A stretch of DNA of 64,000 nt from Chryseosolibacter indicum (lineage in GTDB: Bacteria > Bacteroidota > Bacteroidia > Cytophagales > Cyclobacteriaceae). The notes beneath the pieces were generated by a model that was not told where the DNA came from, did not search any database, and saw only the letters and a program-made list of their open reading frames with translations. The translations under genes and the position numbers were made by a program. Where the stretch lies: NCBI RefSeq assembly GCF_018598585.1, contig NZ_JAHESD010000008.1, forward strand, positions 1 through 64,000. Reading direction: 5' to 3'. This document shows, piece by piece, positions 56,401 to 62,780 of this stretch (positions within the stretch are counted from its first letter, which is position 1; the number at the start of each line of letters is the position of its first letter).

Positions 56401-57599
56401 TTCAAGGGTTGACCTGTTATGAAAGTAATGATGGTAAGATAGGTATAAGCATTACACAAGGCGCCCCACCTTATAAAATTACATGGGATATAGCAGGTGA
56501 ACAATCAACTCAAGTTGCTAATGTAACAGGAGGAGAACATTGGGTGGAGGTACGTGATAAGGATGGCTGTCGTGATAAGGAAGTCTACAACATTCCGTAC
56601 CCTGCTCCACTTAAAATTAACTTTAACCATACGCTTCCATTATGTAAGGGGAATGCTGATGGTCAGATATCGTCAGTTGTTACAGGCGGAAATCCCGGTA
56701 ATTACTCTTACGTATGGAGTACAGGTTCTACAGAATCTTTCTTGAAGAATATCCATGCAGGCACTTATACGCTTACAGTTAAAGATGTAAGAGAATGTTC
56801 GTTAGCACAGGAGGTTAAATTAGATGACCCAGCACTGTTTACCATTGATCTCGGAGGCGACAGAGTAATCTGTGTTGGTCAAAAGGTACCTGTTTCAGTA
56901 AAGGAGGAGGGAACCTATAAATGGACGTCAGACAAAGGTTTTACGAGCGCGGATCGAAATGTTGTGTTATCTGTGCCTGCTATATATAAACTAGAAGTAG
57001 TAAGTCCTTATGGATGTTTTGCTGAAGATCAATTTGAGATAAGGACGTCAAGCGATCTGTTACAAGCCGACTTCTTAATGGCACCTGAAGCATTTGCAAG
57101 TGATACCGTGGTTGTAATCGACATTAGCTGGCCGGTGCCAGATCGTATTGGTTGGAGCTTTCCTCCTTCTGTAAAGGTTTTAAATCAAACTGACATCTAT
57201 GCGGAAGTTGTGTTTAGTGCTGCAGGCCAATATGATGTGTTGCTTAATACCTATCTGGGAGAATGTATAGATTCTCTTTCAAAGATGATTGTAATTAAAG
57301 GTGATGCAATTGATGATGCAGGTGGAAGGGTTAAAAGTTCTTCTATCATTTCAATGTTTGAAATCTATCCTAATCCCAGCAGCGGCGACTTCAATTTATT
57401 CATTGATTTAAGTGAAAATGCTCCTGTTTCAGTAAAAATCTTTAACACTTTTGGCGGAAAGAAAGTGTTTGATTTAATGTTAGATGGTAGTTCGCAGTAT
57501 GACTATCAGGCAACTTTAAAGAACCTTACAAGCGGTTTATACTTTATAGTGCTTGAAACAAAGCGAGAAAGAGTGTTGAAGAGGTTAGTGATTAAATGA
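53460..57599 (+). CDS. SprB-repeat surface protein with T9SS sorting domain
   Basis: 1379 residues. A signal peptide (LTCAFILTSTIALRAQ) is followed by Ig-like/PKD-like segments (about 25-320). Then about ten SprB-type repeats start at cysteines such as DVSCPGAADGKI, PISCNSSKDGAL, GVSCINESDGEI, NISCHQGNDGEI and GLTCYESNDGKI. Each has a GG(T/S)xPYxxxWS-like centre and ends in a DxxGC turn. A PKD-like region follows, and the last 80 residues form a type A T9SS C-terminal sorting domain (FEIYPNPSSGDF ... LKNLTSGLYFIVLETKRERVLKRLVIK-like). It should be exported through T9SS and tethered to the surface, like gliding adhesin SprB. It is the last gene of the locus. Confidence 0.9.
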   Translation: MKFLGYLTCAFILTSTIALRAQVAPSISSTYGKTVCPGESYNYGLINIPYCTSSISWSISGGGTIVGSATGGSINVIWNHSASVGWVYCNVSVNSSIPNATFPCTYSHSLSYSVSLKIPSTTPVSPTSITFPSGNLCPDEQITLTTNSLNASHNYVWQYNINNTGWSGIGVTSSNTTTFTVPKINAFTSNYHRIKFRVYSVYSACSNIRSSSEAVSGDLFVYPPSPVITLVPKGKVCTASGGVTISGVTSYYPEFKVNIKNTDTNIPVVSNQIYTTATASNKVIDLPPGNYSFQVVNFSSSDPEVEQCFQNSQSFTVAYSNPVINITENVQHEACYNPNVGTGAISLTVSGGSNSSYSYLWSAANWTTSGTWTSNTKDISGLQGGRTFNVKVNDTNGCTGEKNIIVNEEDEIVVSAYVSSNYNDEDVSCPGAADGKITVIASGGSDSFTYSTDGSSFQSSNILTGLSAKTYNSITVKDNNNCLKVGNSVTINPAPSILPGTVAVTDLTCYNTPTGKIAVSGFSGGTKNLAYSIDGINYQSGTTFSSLYAGNYSLIVKDANSCTTAIPLIEVDQPTAITFSAIELLPQSCDGKTDGVIKFKGVGGMGLLNYSIDGINYVSGDPAVFTNLQTGNFTLSIKDTSVPNCIVTTSRTLPIQPVITGNIVENQPISCNSSKDGALNLTPGGGTAPYTFTWSNSSLNEDISDLAVGLYEVTIKDSKGCEKKFNYNLQEPDVLTLSSLIKDYHGFGVSCINESDGEIDITPHGGTGPFTYVWSDGGDLEDNSGLSPGAYRVDVNDSHGCKAFLDGLTITSPTELNLAVDRFKNISCHQGNDGEIELGISGGAGEYRFSKNNIDWQQEKIIKGLTAGVYTVYLEDANGCQKQVSKELTEPSALTLNLVDKVETICGEANGSAEVVAAGGVGNYRYEWYDGNNQLIANTAKAISLGSGDYTVVSVDGNNCTISDEISINDSNGPKITQELLQGLTCYESNDGKIGISITQGAPPYKITWDIAGEQSTQVANVTGGEHWVEVRDKDGCRDKEVYNIPYPAPLKINFNHTLPLCKGNADGQISSVVTGGNPGNYSYVWSTGSTESFLKNIHAGTYTLTVKDVRECSLAQEVKLDDPALFTIDLGGDRVICVGQKVPVSVKEEGTYKWTSDKGFTSADRNVVLSVPAIYKLEVVSPYGCFAEDQFEIRTSSDLLQADFLMAPEAFASDTVVVIDISWPVPDRIGWSFPPSVKVLNQTDIYAEVVFSAAGQYDVLLNTYLGECIDSLSKMIVIKGDAIDDAGGRVKSSSIISMFEIYPNPSSGDFNLFIDLSENAPVSVKIFNTFGGKKVFDLMLDGSSQYDYQATLKNLTSGLYFIVLETKRERVLKRLVIK

Positions 57600-57621
57600 T
57601 GATTATAACCTTTAGATAAAT

Positions 57622-57655
57622 AAAAGAGCCTGGTAGAGTAAGCCAGGCTCTTTTT
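57622..57655. terminator. bidirectional intrinsic terminator
   Basis: AAAAGAGCCTGG and CCAGGCTCTTTT form a perfect 12-bp stem with a 9-base loop; T-runs flank both sides. It lies between the convergent SprB-repeat gene and aroF and should end both transcripts. Confidence 0.9.
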
Positions 57656-57677
57656 ATCTTGAGCAATTGATTAATTA

Positions 57678-58781
57678 TTAAACTCGCTCTTCGACCTTGT
57701 TCATTATCTTTGTTTGAACCTGGATTGATTCGTGGTGGATAAGCTTTAATAGTTCATTAGTAAATTCAGGGTTTAATCCCATTGCTTTTCCTAAGTTAAT
57801 ACGCGTCTCAACAATTTCTTCCCAACGGTTTACCTGTAAGATAGTAACGTTGTTCTCTTTCTTGTACTGACCAATTTTTTCTGAGATCTTCATCCTCTGT
57901 GAAAGTTTCTGCATAATCTCATCGTCCAGTTGGTCGATCTGTTCCCGTAAGATGCTGAGCGTATCTTTGAAGGTTTTGTTATCAGAAGAAGGCGTGCGTA
58001 CCACAAGGCCATCAATGATTTTTGAAAGTGCTGCAGGAGTAACCTGTTGTTTTGCATCGCTCCATGCAGCATCAGGGTTGATATGACTTTCAATCATCAA
58101 TCCCACCATATCAAGGTCTAATGCCTTCTGAGATATTAAGGCAATCAATTCTCTGTTACCAGCAATGTGGCTAGGGTCACAAATAATATCAAGTTCCGGA
58201 ATTCTTGTTTTCAATTCTATTCCCATATCCCACATGGGCGCATTGCGGAAAGGTCCTTTTTCGAATGCAGAAAACCCACGGTGAATGGCAGCAAGCTTTG
58301 TGATGCCCGCTTTGTTTAAACGTTCCAGCGCACCGATCCAGAGTTCAAGATCGGGGTTTACGGGGTTCTTTACCATTACTGGAATATCCACACCTTTAAG
58401 CGCATCCGCAATCTCCTGTACAGAGAAAGGGTTTACTGTAGTACGTGCACCAACCCATAGTATATCTACTCCAGCCTTTAAGCATGCCTCTACGTGTGCT
58501 GCATTGGCAACTTCTGTGGTAACAGGAAGTTTTGTTTCCTTCTTCGCCTGAATGAGCCATTTCAATCCTTCTTCACCTGCACCTTCATACTGACCAGGGC
58601 GTGTGCGTGGTTTCCAGATACCAGCACGTAATGCGTGTACTTTACCCGTTGCTGCAATTTGTTTTGCTGTAGCGATCATTTGATCTTCTGTTTCAGCGCT
58701 GCATGGACCGCTGATAATAACTGGTTTGCTTGCTGTTGGTAACCAGGTAGAGATAGACTGTAATTGCAATGCCTTCTTCAT
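57678..58781 (-). CDS. 3-deoxy-7-phosphoheptulonate synthase/chorismate mutase
   Basis: 367 residues. The N-terminal part (about 1-265) is a DAHP synthase of the KDO8P-synthase-like type, with PVIISGPCSAETEDQM, ALRAGIWKPRTRPG and DPSHIAGNRELI. The C-terminal part (about 275-365) is an AroQ-type chorismate mutase helix bundle (LREQIDQLDDEIMQKLSQRM ... KKENN). The fusion catalyses the first step of the shikimate pathway and the branch step to prephenate, a common Bacteroidota arrangement. It is the last gene of the pheA-aminotransferase-tyrA-aroF operon and is 11 bases after tyrA. Confidence 0.95.
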   Translation of the reverse strand: MKKALQLQSISTWLPTASKPVIISGPCSAETEDQMIATAKQIAATGKVHALRAGIWKPRTRPGQYEGAGEEGLKWLIQAKKETKLPVTTEVANAAHVEACLKAGVDILWVGARTTVNPFSVQEIADALKGVDIPVMVKNPVNPDLELWIGALERLNKAGITKLAAIHRGFSAFEKGPFRNAPMWDMGIELKTRIPELDIICDPSHIAGNRELIALISQKALDLDMVGLMIESHINPDAAWSDAKQQVTPAALSKIIDGLVVRTPSSDNKTFKDTLSILREQIDQLDDEIMQKLSQRMKISEKIGQYKKENNVTILQVNRWEEIVETRINLGKAMGLNPEFTNELLKLIHHESIQVQTKIMNKVEERV

Positions 58782-58792
58782 ATGGATTGGTT

Positions 58793-59677
58793 TTATTTTG
58801 CTACTAATTGATTTTGTTGTTGTTTATGTTCAATGCCTTCAAGTACTTTTCTGATTCTGTTTGCATCTGTCATGATGCGATGCAGTTCTTTTACGTCGCG
58901 TTTCATCAGGTAGTATTGAAACTTCTGTAAATGCATGATGTATTCCAATAATGCCTGGCTAAGATATTCTGCATTCTGTTCGAATATAGGAGCCCACATT
59001 TCAGGAGAACTCTTTGCCAAGCGAACCGTTGACGCAAAACCACTGCCTGCCAGGTTGAAAATATTCTTTTCGTCCTTCTCGATATCAAGAACGGTTTGTC
59101 CGAGAAGGAAAGCACTTACGTGAGATAAATGTGATACGTAAGCTACATGTTTGTCATGTTCAACAGGATCCATAAAAATGGTTCTCATACCCAATACTTC
59201 AAAAACACGGTTTGCTACCTCAAGGGCTTCTGCTGATGACTTCTCCTGTTCGCAGATAATATTTGTCTTTTGTGTAAATAAACCACTAAAGGCTGCCTCT
59301 GGTCCCGAATTTTCTGTGCCTGCAATAGGATGCGCAGCAACAAACTGTTTACGTTTGGCATTGCCTTCTATAGCTTTGCAGATTTGTGATTTCGTTGATC
59401 CTGTGTCGATAACTACTGCTCTGGGTTTAATGCGTTCAAGGACTTTTATAATAACAGAACGTATCGCGTTTACAGGAATTGCCGTGATAATGATGTCAGC
59501 ATCAGCTATAGCTTCTTCTAGCGTAGTAGTTTCATCTACTAATCCTAATTCAACCGCTTTAGTTGCATGAGCTGGATTTTGGTCTACGCCCACAAGTTTT
59601 GTTGCAAGGCCCGATTTACGCAAATCAATAGCTATACAACCTCCAATTAATCCAACTCCAATTACTGTTGTTTTCAT
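58793..59677 (-). CDS. tyrA: prephenate dehydrogenase
   Basis: 294 residues. Oxidatively decarboxylates prephenate (or arogenate) toward tyrosine. The N-terminal Rossmann motif GVGLIGGCIAIDL and the Asp of VGVDQNP suggest NAD use. HPIAGTENSGPEAA and HDKHVAYVSHLSHVSAF carry the conserved active-site His residues. No ACT or chorismate mutase domain is attached, so feedback control may rest on the leader attenuator and on PheA. One base separates it from the aminotransferase gene. Confidence 0.94.
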   Translation of the reverse strand: MKTTVIGVGLIGGCIAIDLRKSGLATKLVGVDQNPAHATKAVELGLVDETTTLEEAIADADIIITAIPVNAIRSVIIKVLERIKPRAVVIDTGSTKSQICKAIEGNAKRKQFVAAHPIAGTENSGPEAAFSGLFTQKTNIICEQEKSSAEALEVANRVFEVLGMRTIFMDPVEHDKHVAYVSHLSHVSAFLLGQTVLDIEKDEKNIFNLAGSGFASTVRLAKSSPEMWAPIFEQNAEYLSQALLEYIMHLQKFQYYLMKRDVKELHRIMTDANRIRKVLEGIEHKQQQNQLVAK

Positions 59678-59678
59678 G

Positions 59679-60890
59679 TTAAGCGGTAACTGTTTTGGAT
59701 TGATTTAATTGTTTGCTGGCAGTAAACTTTTGAATTCTGTCCAAAGCTTCCTGCAGCATTTCTACCGTACAGCATAGGGAGATACGGATATATCTTCTGC
59801 CTGCCTCCCCAAAGATGAATCCGGGTGTGATGAAGACTTTTGTGCCGTAGAGGATTTCGTCAATCCACTTCTCGATGTCTTTAATGGTGTCGGGAGCTTT
59901 TGCCCATACAAACAAACCCGATTGGTTTTCGGCGTATGAACACCCTAGAAGATCCAAAAGTTGTTTTGCTGCTTTCTTTCTATTAGCATACATCTTGTTC
60001 AATGATGTGAACCATTCTTTTCCATTTTTCAAAGCTTCAACAGCTGCGTGCTGAAGACCTAAAAACATTCCGGAATCCATGTTGCTTTTAACCTTCAAAA
60101 CCGCATCGATATATTCTTTCTTACCCGCAATCCATCCTATTCGCCAGCCTGCCATATTGTGTGATTTAGAAAGAGAGTTTAATTCAAGTGCAATATCCTC
60201 AGCTCCCTCAATGGAGAGTATACTCATAGGCACATCGTTAAGAATCATGCTATAAGGATTATCATTAACAATGAGGAACTGGTGCTTTCTTGCAAGGTCT
60301 ACCAGTTCTTTCAATTCAGCCCTTGAAGCCGTTCTGCCAGTAGGCATATGGGGGAAGTTCACCCACATAAGCTTCACTTTAGATAAGTCACTTTTCTTTA
60401 ACGCTTCTATATCAACACCCCAGTTCAATTCTTCTTTCAAGTCGTAGGTACGAAGCTTTGCGCCAACGAGGTTTGCCACTGATGAATAAGTAGGATATCC
60501 TGGATTAGGAATCAATACTTCTTCTCCTTCATTAACAAAAGCCATGCAGATGTGCATAATCCCTTCTTTCGATCCCATGAGGGGTAAGATCATAGACTCA
60601 GGATCAAGTTGGGTGTCGTAAATATTTTTATAAAGATCAGCAATGCCTTTTCTTAATGCAGGAATACCCTTGTAGTTCTGATAACCATGATTTGCAGGAT
60701 TTTTGGCAGAGGTTATCAACGCTTCAATAGCATTTGATGAGGGAGCCTGATCCGGACTTCCTATACCAAGATTTATCACTCGTAACTCTGGCGTGTCAAG
60801 GCCCCTTACTTCGGCAAGCTTTCTGCTGAAGTAATATTCCTCTACGCTGGCAATTCTATTGGCTGTCTGTATCATAGTAGTCACTGTCAT
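59679..60890 (-). CDS. class I/II PLP aminotransferase of the aromatic operon
   Basis: 403 residues with the PLP lysine in LNSLSKSHNMAGWRIGW. Other fold-type I signatures are VNLGIGSPD-like residues (RVINLGIGSPDQAP), PNPGYPTYSS, VNFPHMPTGR and VNDNPYSMI. By position it most likely transaminates phenylpyruvate and 4-hydroxyphenylpyruvate to Phe and Tyr, or prephenate to arogenate. By sequence alone it could also be an aspartate or LL-diaminopimelate-type enzyme. Start choice is uncertain because the leader contains several ATGs in repeated heptads; ATG 60876, which gives MIQTANRIASVEEYYF, is an alternative. Confidence 0.88.
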   Translation of the reverse strand: MTVTTMIQTANRIASVEEYYFSRKLAEVRGLDTPELRVINLGIGSPDQAPSSNAIEALITSAKNPANHGYQNYKGIPALRKGIADLYKNIYDTQLDPESMILPLMGSKEGIMHICMAFVNEGEEVLIPNPGYPTYSSVANLVGAKLRTYDLKEELNWGVDIEALKKSDLSKVKLMWVNFPHMPTGRTASRAELKELVDLARKHQFLIVNDNPYSMILNDVPMSILSIEGAEDIALELNSLSKSHNMAGWRIGWIAGKKEYIDAVLKVKSNMDSGMFLGLQHAAVEALKNGKEWFTSLNKMYANRKKAAKQLLDLLGCSYAENQSGLFVWAKAPDTIKDIEKWIDEILYGTKVFITPGFIFGEAGRRYIRISLCCTVEMLQEALDRIQKFTASKQLNQSKTVTA

Positions 60891-60965
60891 TAGGCATTAG
60901 TCAATGGTCATTAGTATCGGCATTTGGTGTTGCTATTTATTGCCTTCTGCTTCTGCTTACTGCCT
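60891..60965. repeat. 7-bp degenerate repeats between pheA and the aminotransferase gene
   Basis: On the minus strand the spacer reads as heptads: GGCAGTA, AGCAGAA, GCAGAAG, GCAATAA, and then ACTAATG, ACCATTG, ACTAATG, CCTAATG, ACAGTG. Each member of the second series carries an ATG-like core. It fills nearly the whole 82-base gap. Confidence 0.55.
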
Positions 60966-60972
60966 ATTGTTT

Positions 60973-61815
60973 TTATCTGTATTCAATTTTTGCTTTCTTG
61001 TATTCTCCTAACACATTCAGGTTTTTTACTTGTCTTAGCACCTCGCGCATCGCTTCATCGTAGTTCTTTCTTCGTTTCCATTCTACATCAATATGAATGG
61101 AGTACTCGCTGGGCTTACCTATAATAGGTATTGATTGTATTTTACTTAGGTTAATATTGTTGTTCTTGAAAGTCATTAATGCATCAGCCAGGCTTCCTAC
61201 TTCGTTGGCTACTTCAAAGCTTAGTGAAGCTTTATTGCTTTCAATCTTTCCATTGCTCTTTTTTGAAAGAACTAAGAACCTTGTAAAGTTCTTTTTGTTT
61301 GTTTCAATCCTCTTCTCAAGAATTTGTAATCCATATTTCTTCGCTGCAAATTCATTGGCAATAGCCGCAGTGTTCTTTAGCTTTAGTTCTTTTACACGTT
61401 TTGCTGATAAGGCGGTGTCATCACTTTCGCGAACCTCAACGCCATTCAGTGTATGAATAAACTCAGTGCATTGCCGTATAGCCATTGGGTGAGATTCGAT
61501 GGTCTTAATATCCGCCAGCTTTACATCAGGCAACGCTAGCAGGTGCATGTGTATGGGTAAATAGAGCTCTCCAATAATATTAAAGTGATAACTCTGTAAT
61601 AAGAAGTAGTTTGGAAGAATACTTCCTGCTATAGAATTCTCAATAGCCATCACTGCAAAATCAGAAGTGCCATTCTTCAGGCTCTCGCAGAGATCATGAA
61701 AGGAGAGGCATTCTACTGTTTCAATAGCTTCATTAAAATACGTAAGCGCAGCTATCTCGTGAAAACTTGTAGCTATACCTTGAATTGCAACTTTTGTTTT
61801 TTTCTTCTTTGCCAT
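60973..61815 (-). CDS. pheA: prephenate dehydratase
   Basis: 280 residues. Converts prephenate to phenylpyruvate for phenylalanine synthesis. The catalytic domain (about 5-185) has VMAIENSIAGSILPNYFLL, ANEFAAKKYGLQIL and the Thr-Arg-Phe motif in NFTRFLVLSKK. A C-terminal ACT domain (about 200-275; VGSLADALMTFKNNNINLSKIQSIP) should bind phenylalanine for feedback control. No chorismate mutase domain is attached; that activity is fused to the DAHP synthase three genes on. The start codon is only 8 bases after the stem of the attenuator's terminator. Confidence 0.95.
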   Translation of the reverse strand: MAKKKKTKVAIQGIATSFHEIAALTYFNEAIETVECLSFHDLCESLKNGTSDFAVMAIENSIAGSILPNYFLLQSYHFNIIGELYLPIHMHLLALPDVKLADIKTIESHPMAIRQCTEFIHTLNGVEVRESDDTALSAKRVKELKLKNTAAIANEFAAKKYGLQILEKRIETNKKNFTRFLVLSKKSNGKIESNKASLSFEVANEVGSLADALMTFKNNNINLSKIQSIPIIGKPSEYSIHIDVEWKRRKNYDEAMREVLRQVKNLNVLGEYKKAKIEYR

Positions 61816-61846
61816 AAAACAAAAAGTCCCGGTTTTGCCGGGACTT
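61816..61846 (-). terminator. attenuator terminator before pheA
   Basis: On the minus strand AAGTCCCGG (61846-61838), loop CAAAA, CCGGGACTT (61832-61824), then TTTGTTTT directly before the pheA ATG. A 9-bp GC-rich stem plus T-tract is a strong intrinsic terminator placed inside the leader of its own operon. Confidence 0.9.
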
Positions 61847-61896
61847 CTCTGAGTTTATTTGTTATTTTTTAACAACACGCTACTCTTAAAGTCCCG
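61839..61896 (-). promoter_or_regulatory. antiterminator of the Phe/Tyr attenuator
   Basis: CGGGACTT (minus strand, 61896-61889), which covers the last codons of the leader peptide, is exactly complementary to AAGTCCCG (61846-61839), the 5' arm of the terminator. Pairing of these two would prevent the terminator. A further 10-bp pair, TTAACAACAC (61941-61932, leader codons 3-6) with GTGTTGTTAA (61878-61869), encloses the upstream arm and could block antitermination when the leader is not translated. Confidence 0.85.
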
Positions 61897-61948
61897 TCTG
61901 GGCTCCAAAAAAGTAGTAATAAAAGTAAAAAGTGTTGTTAAGATTCAT
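61886..61948 (-). CDS. aromatic leader peptide of the pheA operon
   Basis: A 20-codon frame starting ATG at 61948 and ending TAA at 61886. Residues 7-14 read FYFYYYFF, eight consecutive Phe or Tyr codons, and the end reads GAQTGL. Its last codons overlap the antiterminator arm, so a ribosome that finishes the peptide covers this arm, while one stalled on aromatic codons leaves it free. This predicts high operon expression when charged tRNA-Phe or tRNA-Tyr is scarce. It is too short for automatic gene calls. Confidence 0.9.
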   Translation of the reverse strand: MNLNNTFYFYYYFFGAQTGL

Positions 61949-61968
61949 TTCTCGTAGTCTTGATGATA

Positions 61969-62000
61969 TAAAGATAAAGTGATTTTGTTGTCACTTGCAA
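61969..62000 (-). promoter_or_regulatory. promoter of the pheA leader
   Basis: On the minus strand TTG (62000-61998), 21 bases, then TATCTTTA (61976-61969), a 7-of-8 match to TAnnTTTG. The leader ATG is 20 bases downstream of the element. Confidence 0.5.
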
Positions 62001-62057
62001 GAAGTGATAATAAACTTTGTAAACTTTTTTACAGTTTAGGTGTGTAACTAATGTGTG

Positions 62058-62235
62058 TTAGCCGAATAACTTAAAGATTAGAGCCAGGCTTATGAAACAT
62101 CATAAGGCTAAGGTATTACCTGGTTCCCCTGCAGCTTTTACGCGCCAAGACCGGCTCGGGTAGGGCGCATTCGATTTAAAAGGTCGGAAACGAGGATGCG
62201 ATTTCCGGATATAGTCTGGTCATTTGTCTGGCTGG
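62058..62235 (+). ncRNA. candidate structured RNA with potential pseudoknot
   Basis: Several perfect pairings lie in this non-coding segment. GAGCCAGG (62081-62088) pairs with CCTGGTTC (62119-62126), and CTTATG (62089-62094) with CATAAG (62101-62106). GCGCC (62142-62146) pairs with GGCGC (62164-62168). CGCATTCG (62166-62173) pairs with CGAGGATGCG (62191-62200, GG bulge), while CGGAAA (62185-62190) pairs with TTTCCG (62202-62207); together the last two make an H-type pseudoknot. Some stems exclude each other, so switching is possible. No known riboswitch or ncRNA signature was recognised. Strand is assigned tentatively; the next plus-strand gene starts at 62356. The rest of 61949-62355 shows only the leader promoter. 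Confidence 0.45.
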
Positions 62236-62355
62236 TCGCTATTAATAATATATTAGTCAGTCCTTCTAACGAATTAAACTTTTGTTCATCCTTTTGATAA
62301 AGGAATTTATTACAGCTGGCATGTACTTATTATGGGTATCCTAAAGAATCATTGT

Positions 62356-62709
62356 ATGAGAATAGCATCATTAATAATAACGTCATTATTTATAGTAATA
62401 ATAACGTTCACCGAAAGTATTGCTCAGGATGATACTTTGCTTAAGAACAACAAAGGGAAATTGAATCATAGTAAGAAAGGCGTTGTAGCTGTTGAGCCTG
62501 AGGAGATTCCAGTAGATGTAAGGAGAACGTTAAGTGAAAGTGAACAGTATGAAGGATGGGAGGAAGCTGATTTTTATTATGAGAAGCGCAAGAAAATATA
62601 TATAGTTTATGTTGGTGATGGTAATGAAGAGCGAGTTTTTCGATTTGATAAAAAGGGAAATCCCATAACAGATCATACGTCTGCGAGGAGAAAGAAGGAT
62701 GAATATTAA
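62356..62709 (+). CDS. small secreted protein of unknown function
   Basis: 117 residues from the ATG giving MRIASLIITSLFIVIITFTESIAQ, a signal peptide; an in-frame ATG 24 bases upstream would only lengthen the N-terminus. The mature part is highly charged. Its central pattern (EIPVDVRRTLSESEQYEGWEEADFYYE) and the following strand (KIYIVYVGDGNEERVFRFDKKGNPI) recall the PepSY-like small periplasmic folds, but this is only a resemblance. A strong terminator follows. Confidence 0.75.
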   Translation: MRIASLIITSLFIVIITFTESIAQDDTLLKNNKGKLNHSKKGVVAVEPEEIPVDVRRTLSESEQYEGWEEADFYYEKRKKIYIVYVGDGNEERVFRFDKKGNPITDHTSARRKKDEY

Positions 62710-62739
62710 AACGAAATATTTAATTTAGAAAGATTGAGG

Positions 62740-62770
62740 AAGCCGGAGTGCAACTACTACTCCGGCTTTT
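62740..62770 (+). terminator. intrinsic terminator after the small secreted gene
   Basis: AAGCCGGAGT (62740-62749) and ACTCCGGCTT (62759-62768) form a perfect 10-bp stem with a 9-base loop, followed by TT and an AT-rich stretch. It separates this gene from the convergent ABC permease and may serve both. Confidence 0.8.
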
Positions 62771-62780
62771 ATAATTATAA

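Noticed and set aside
62081-62126. Group II intron domain V (GAGCC...GGTTC)
   Set aside because: The element is 46 bases instead of about 34, lacks the AGC triad and conserved bulge, and no reverse transcriptase gene is present.
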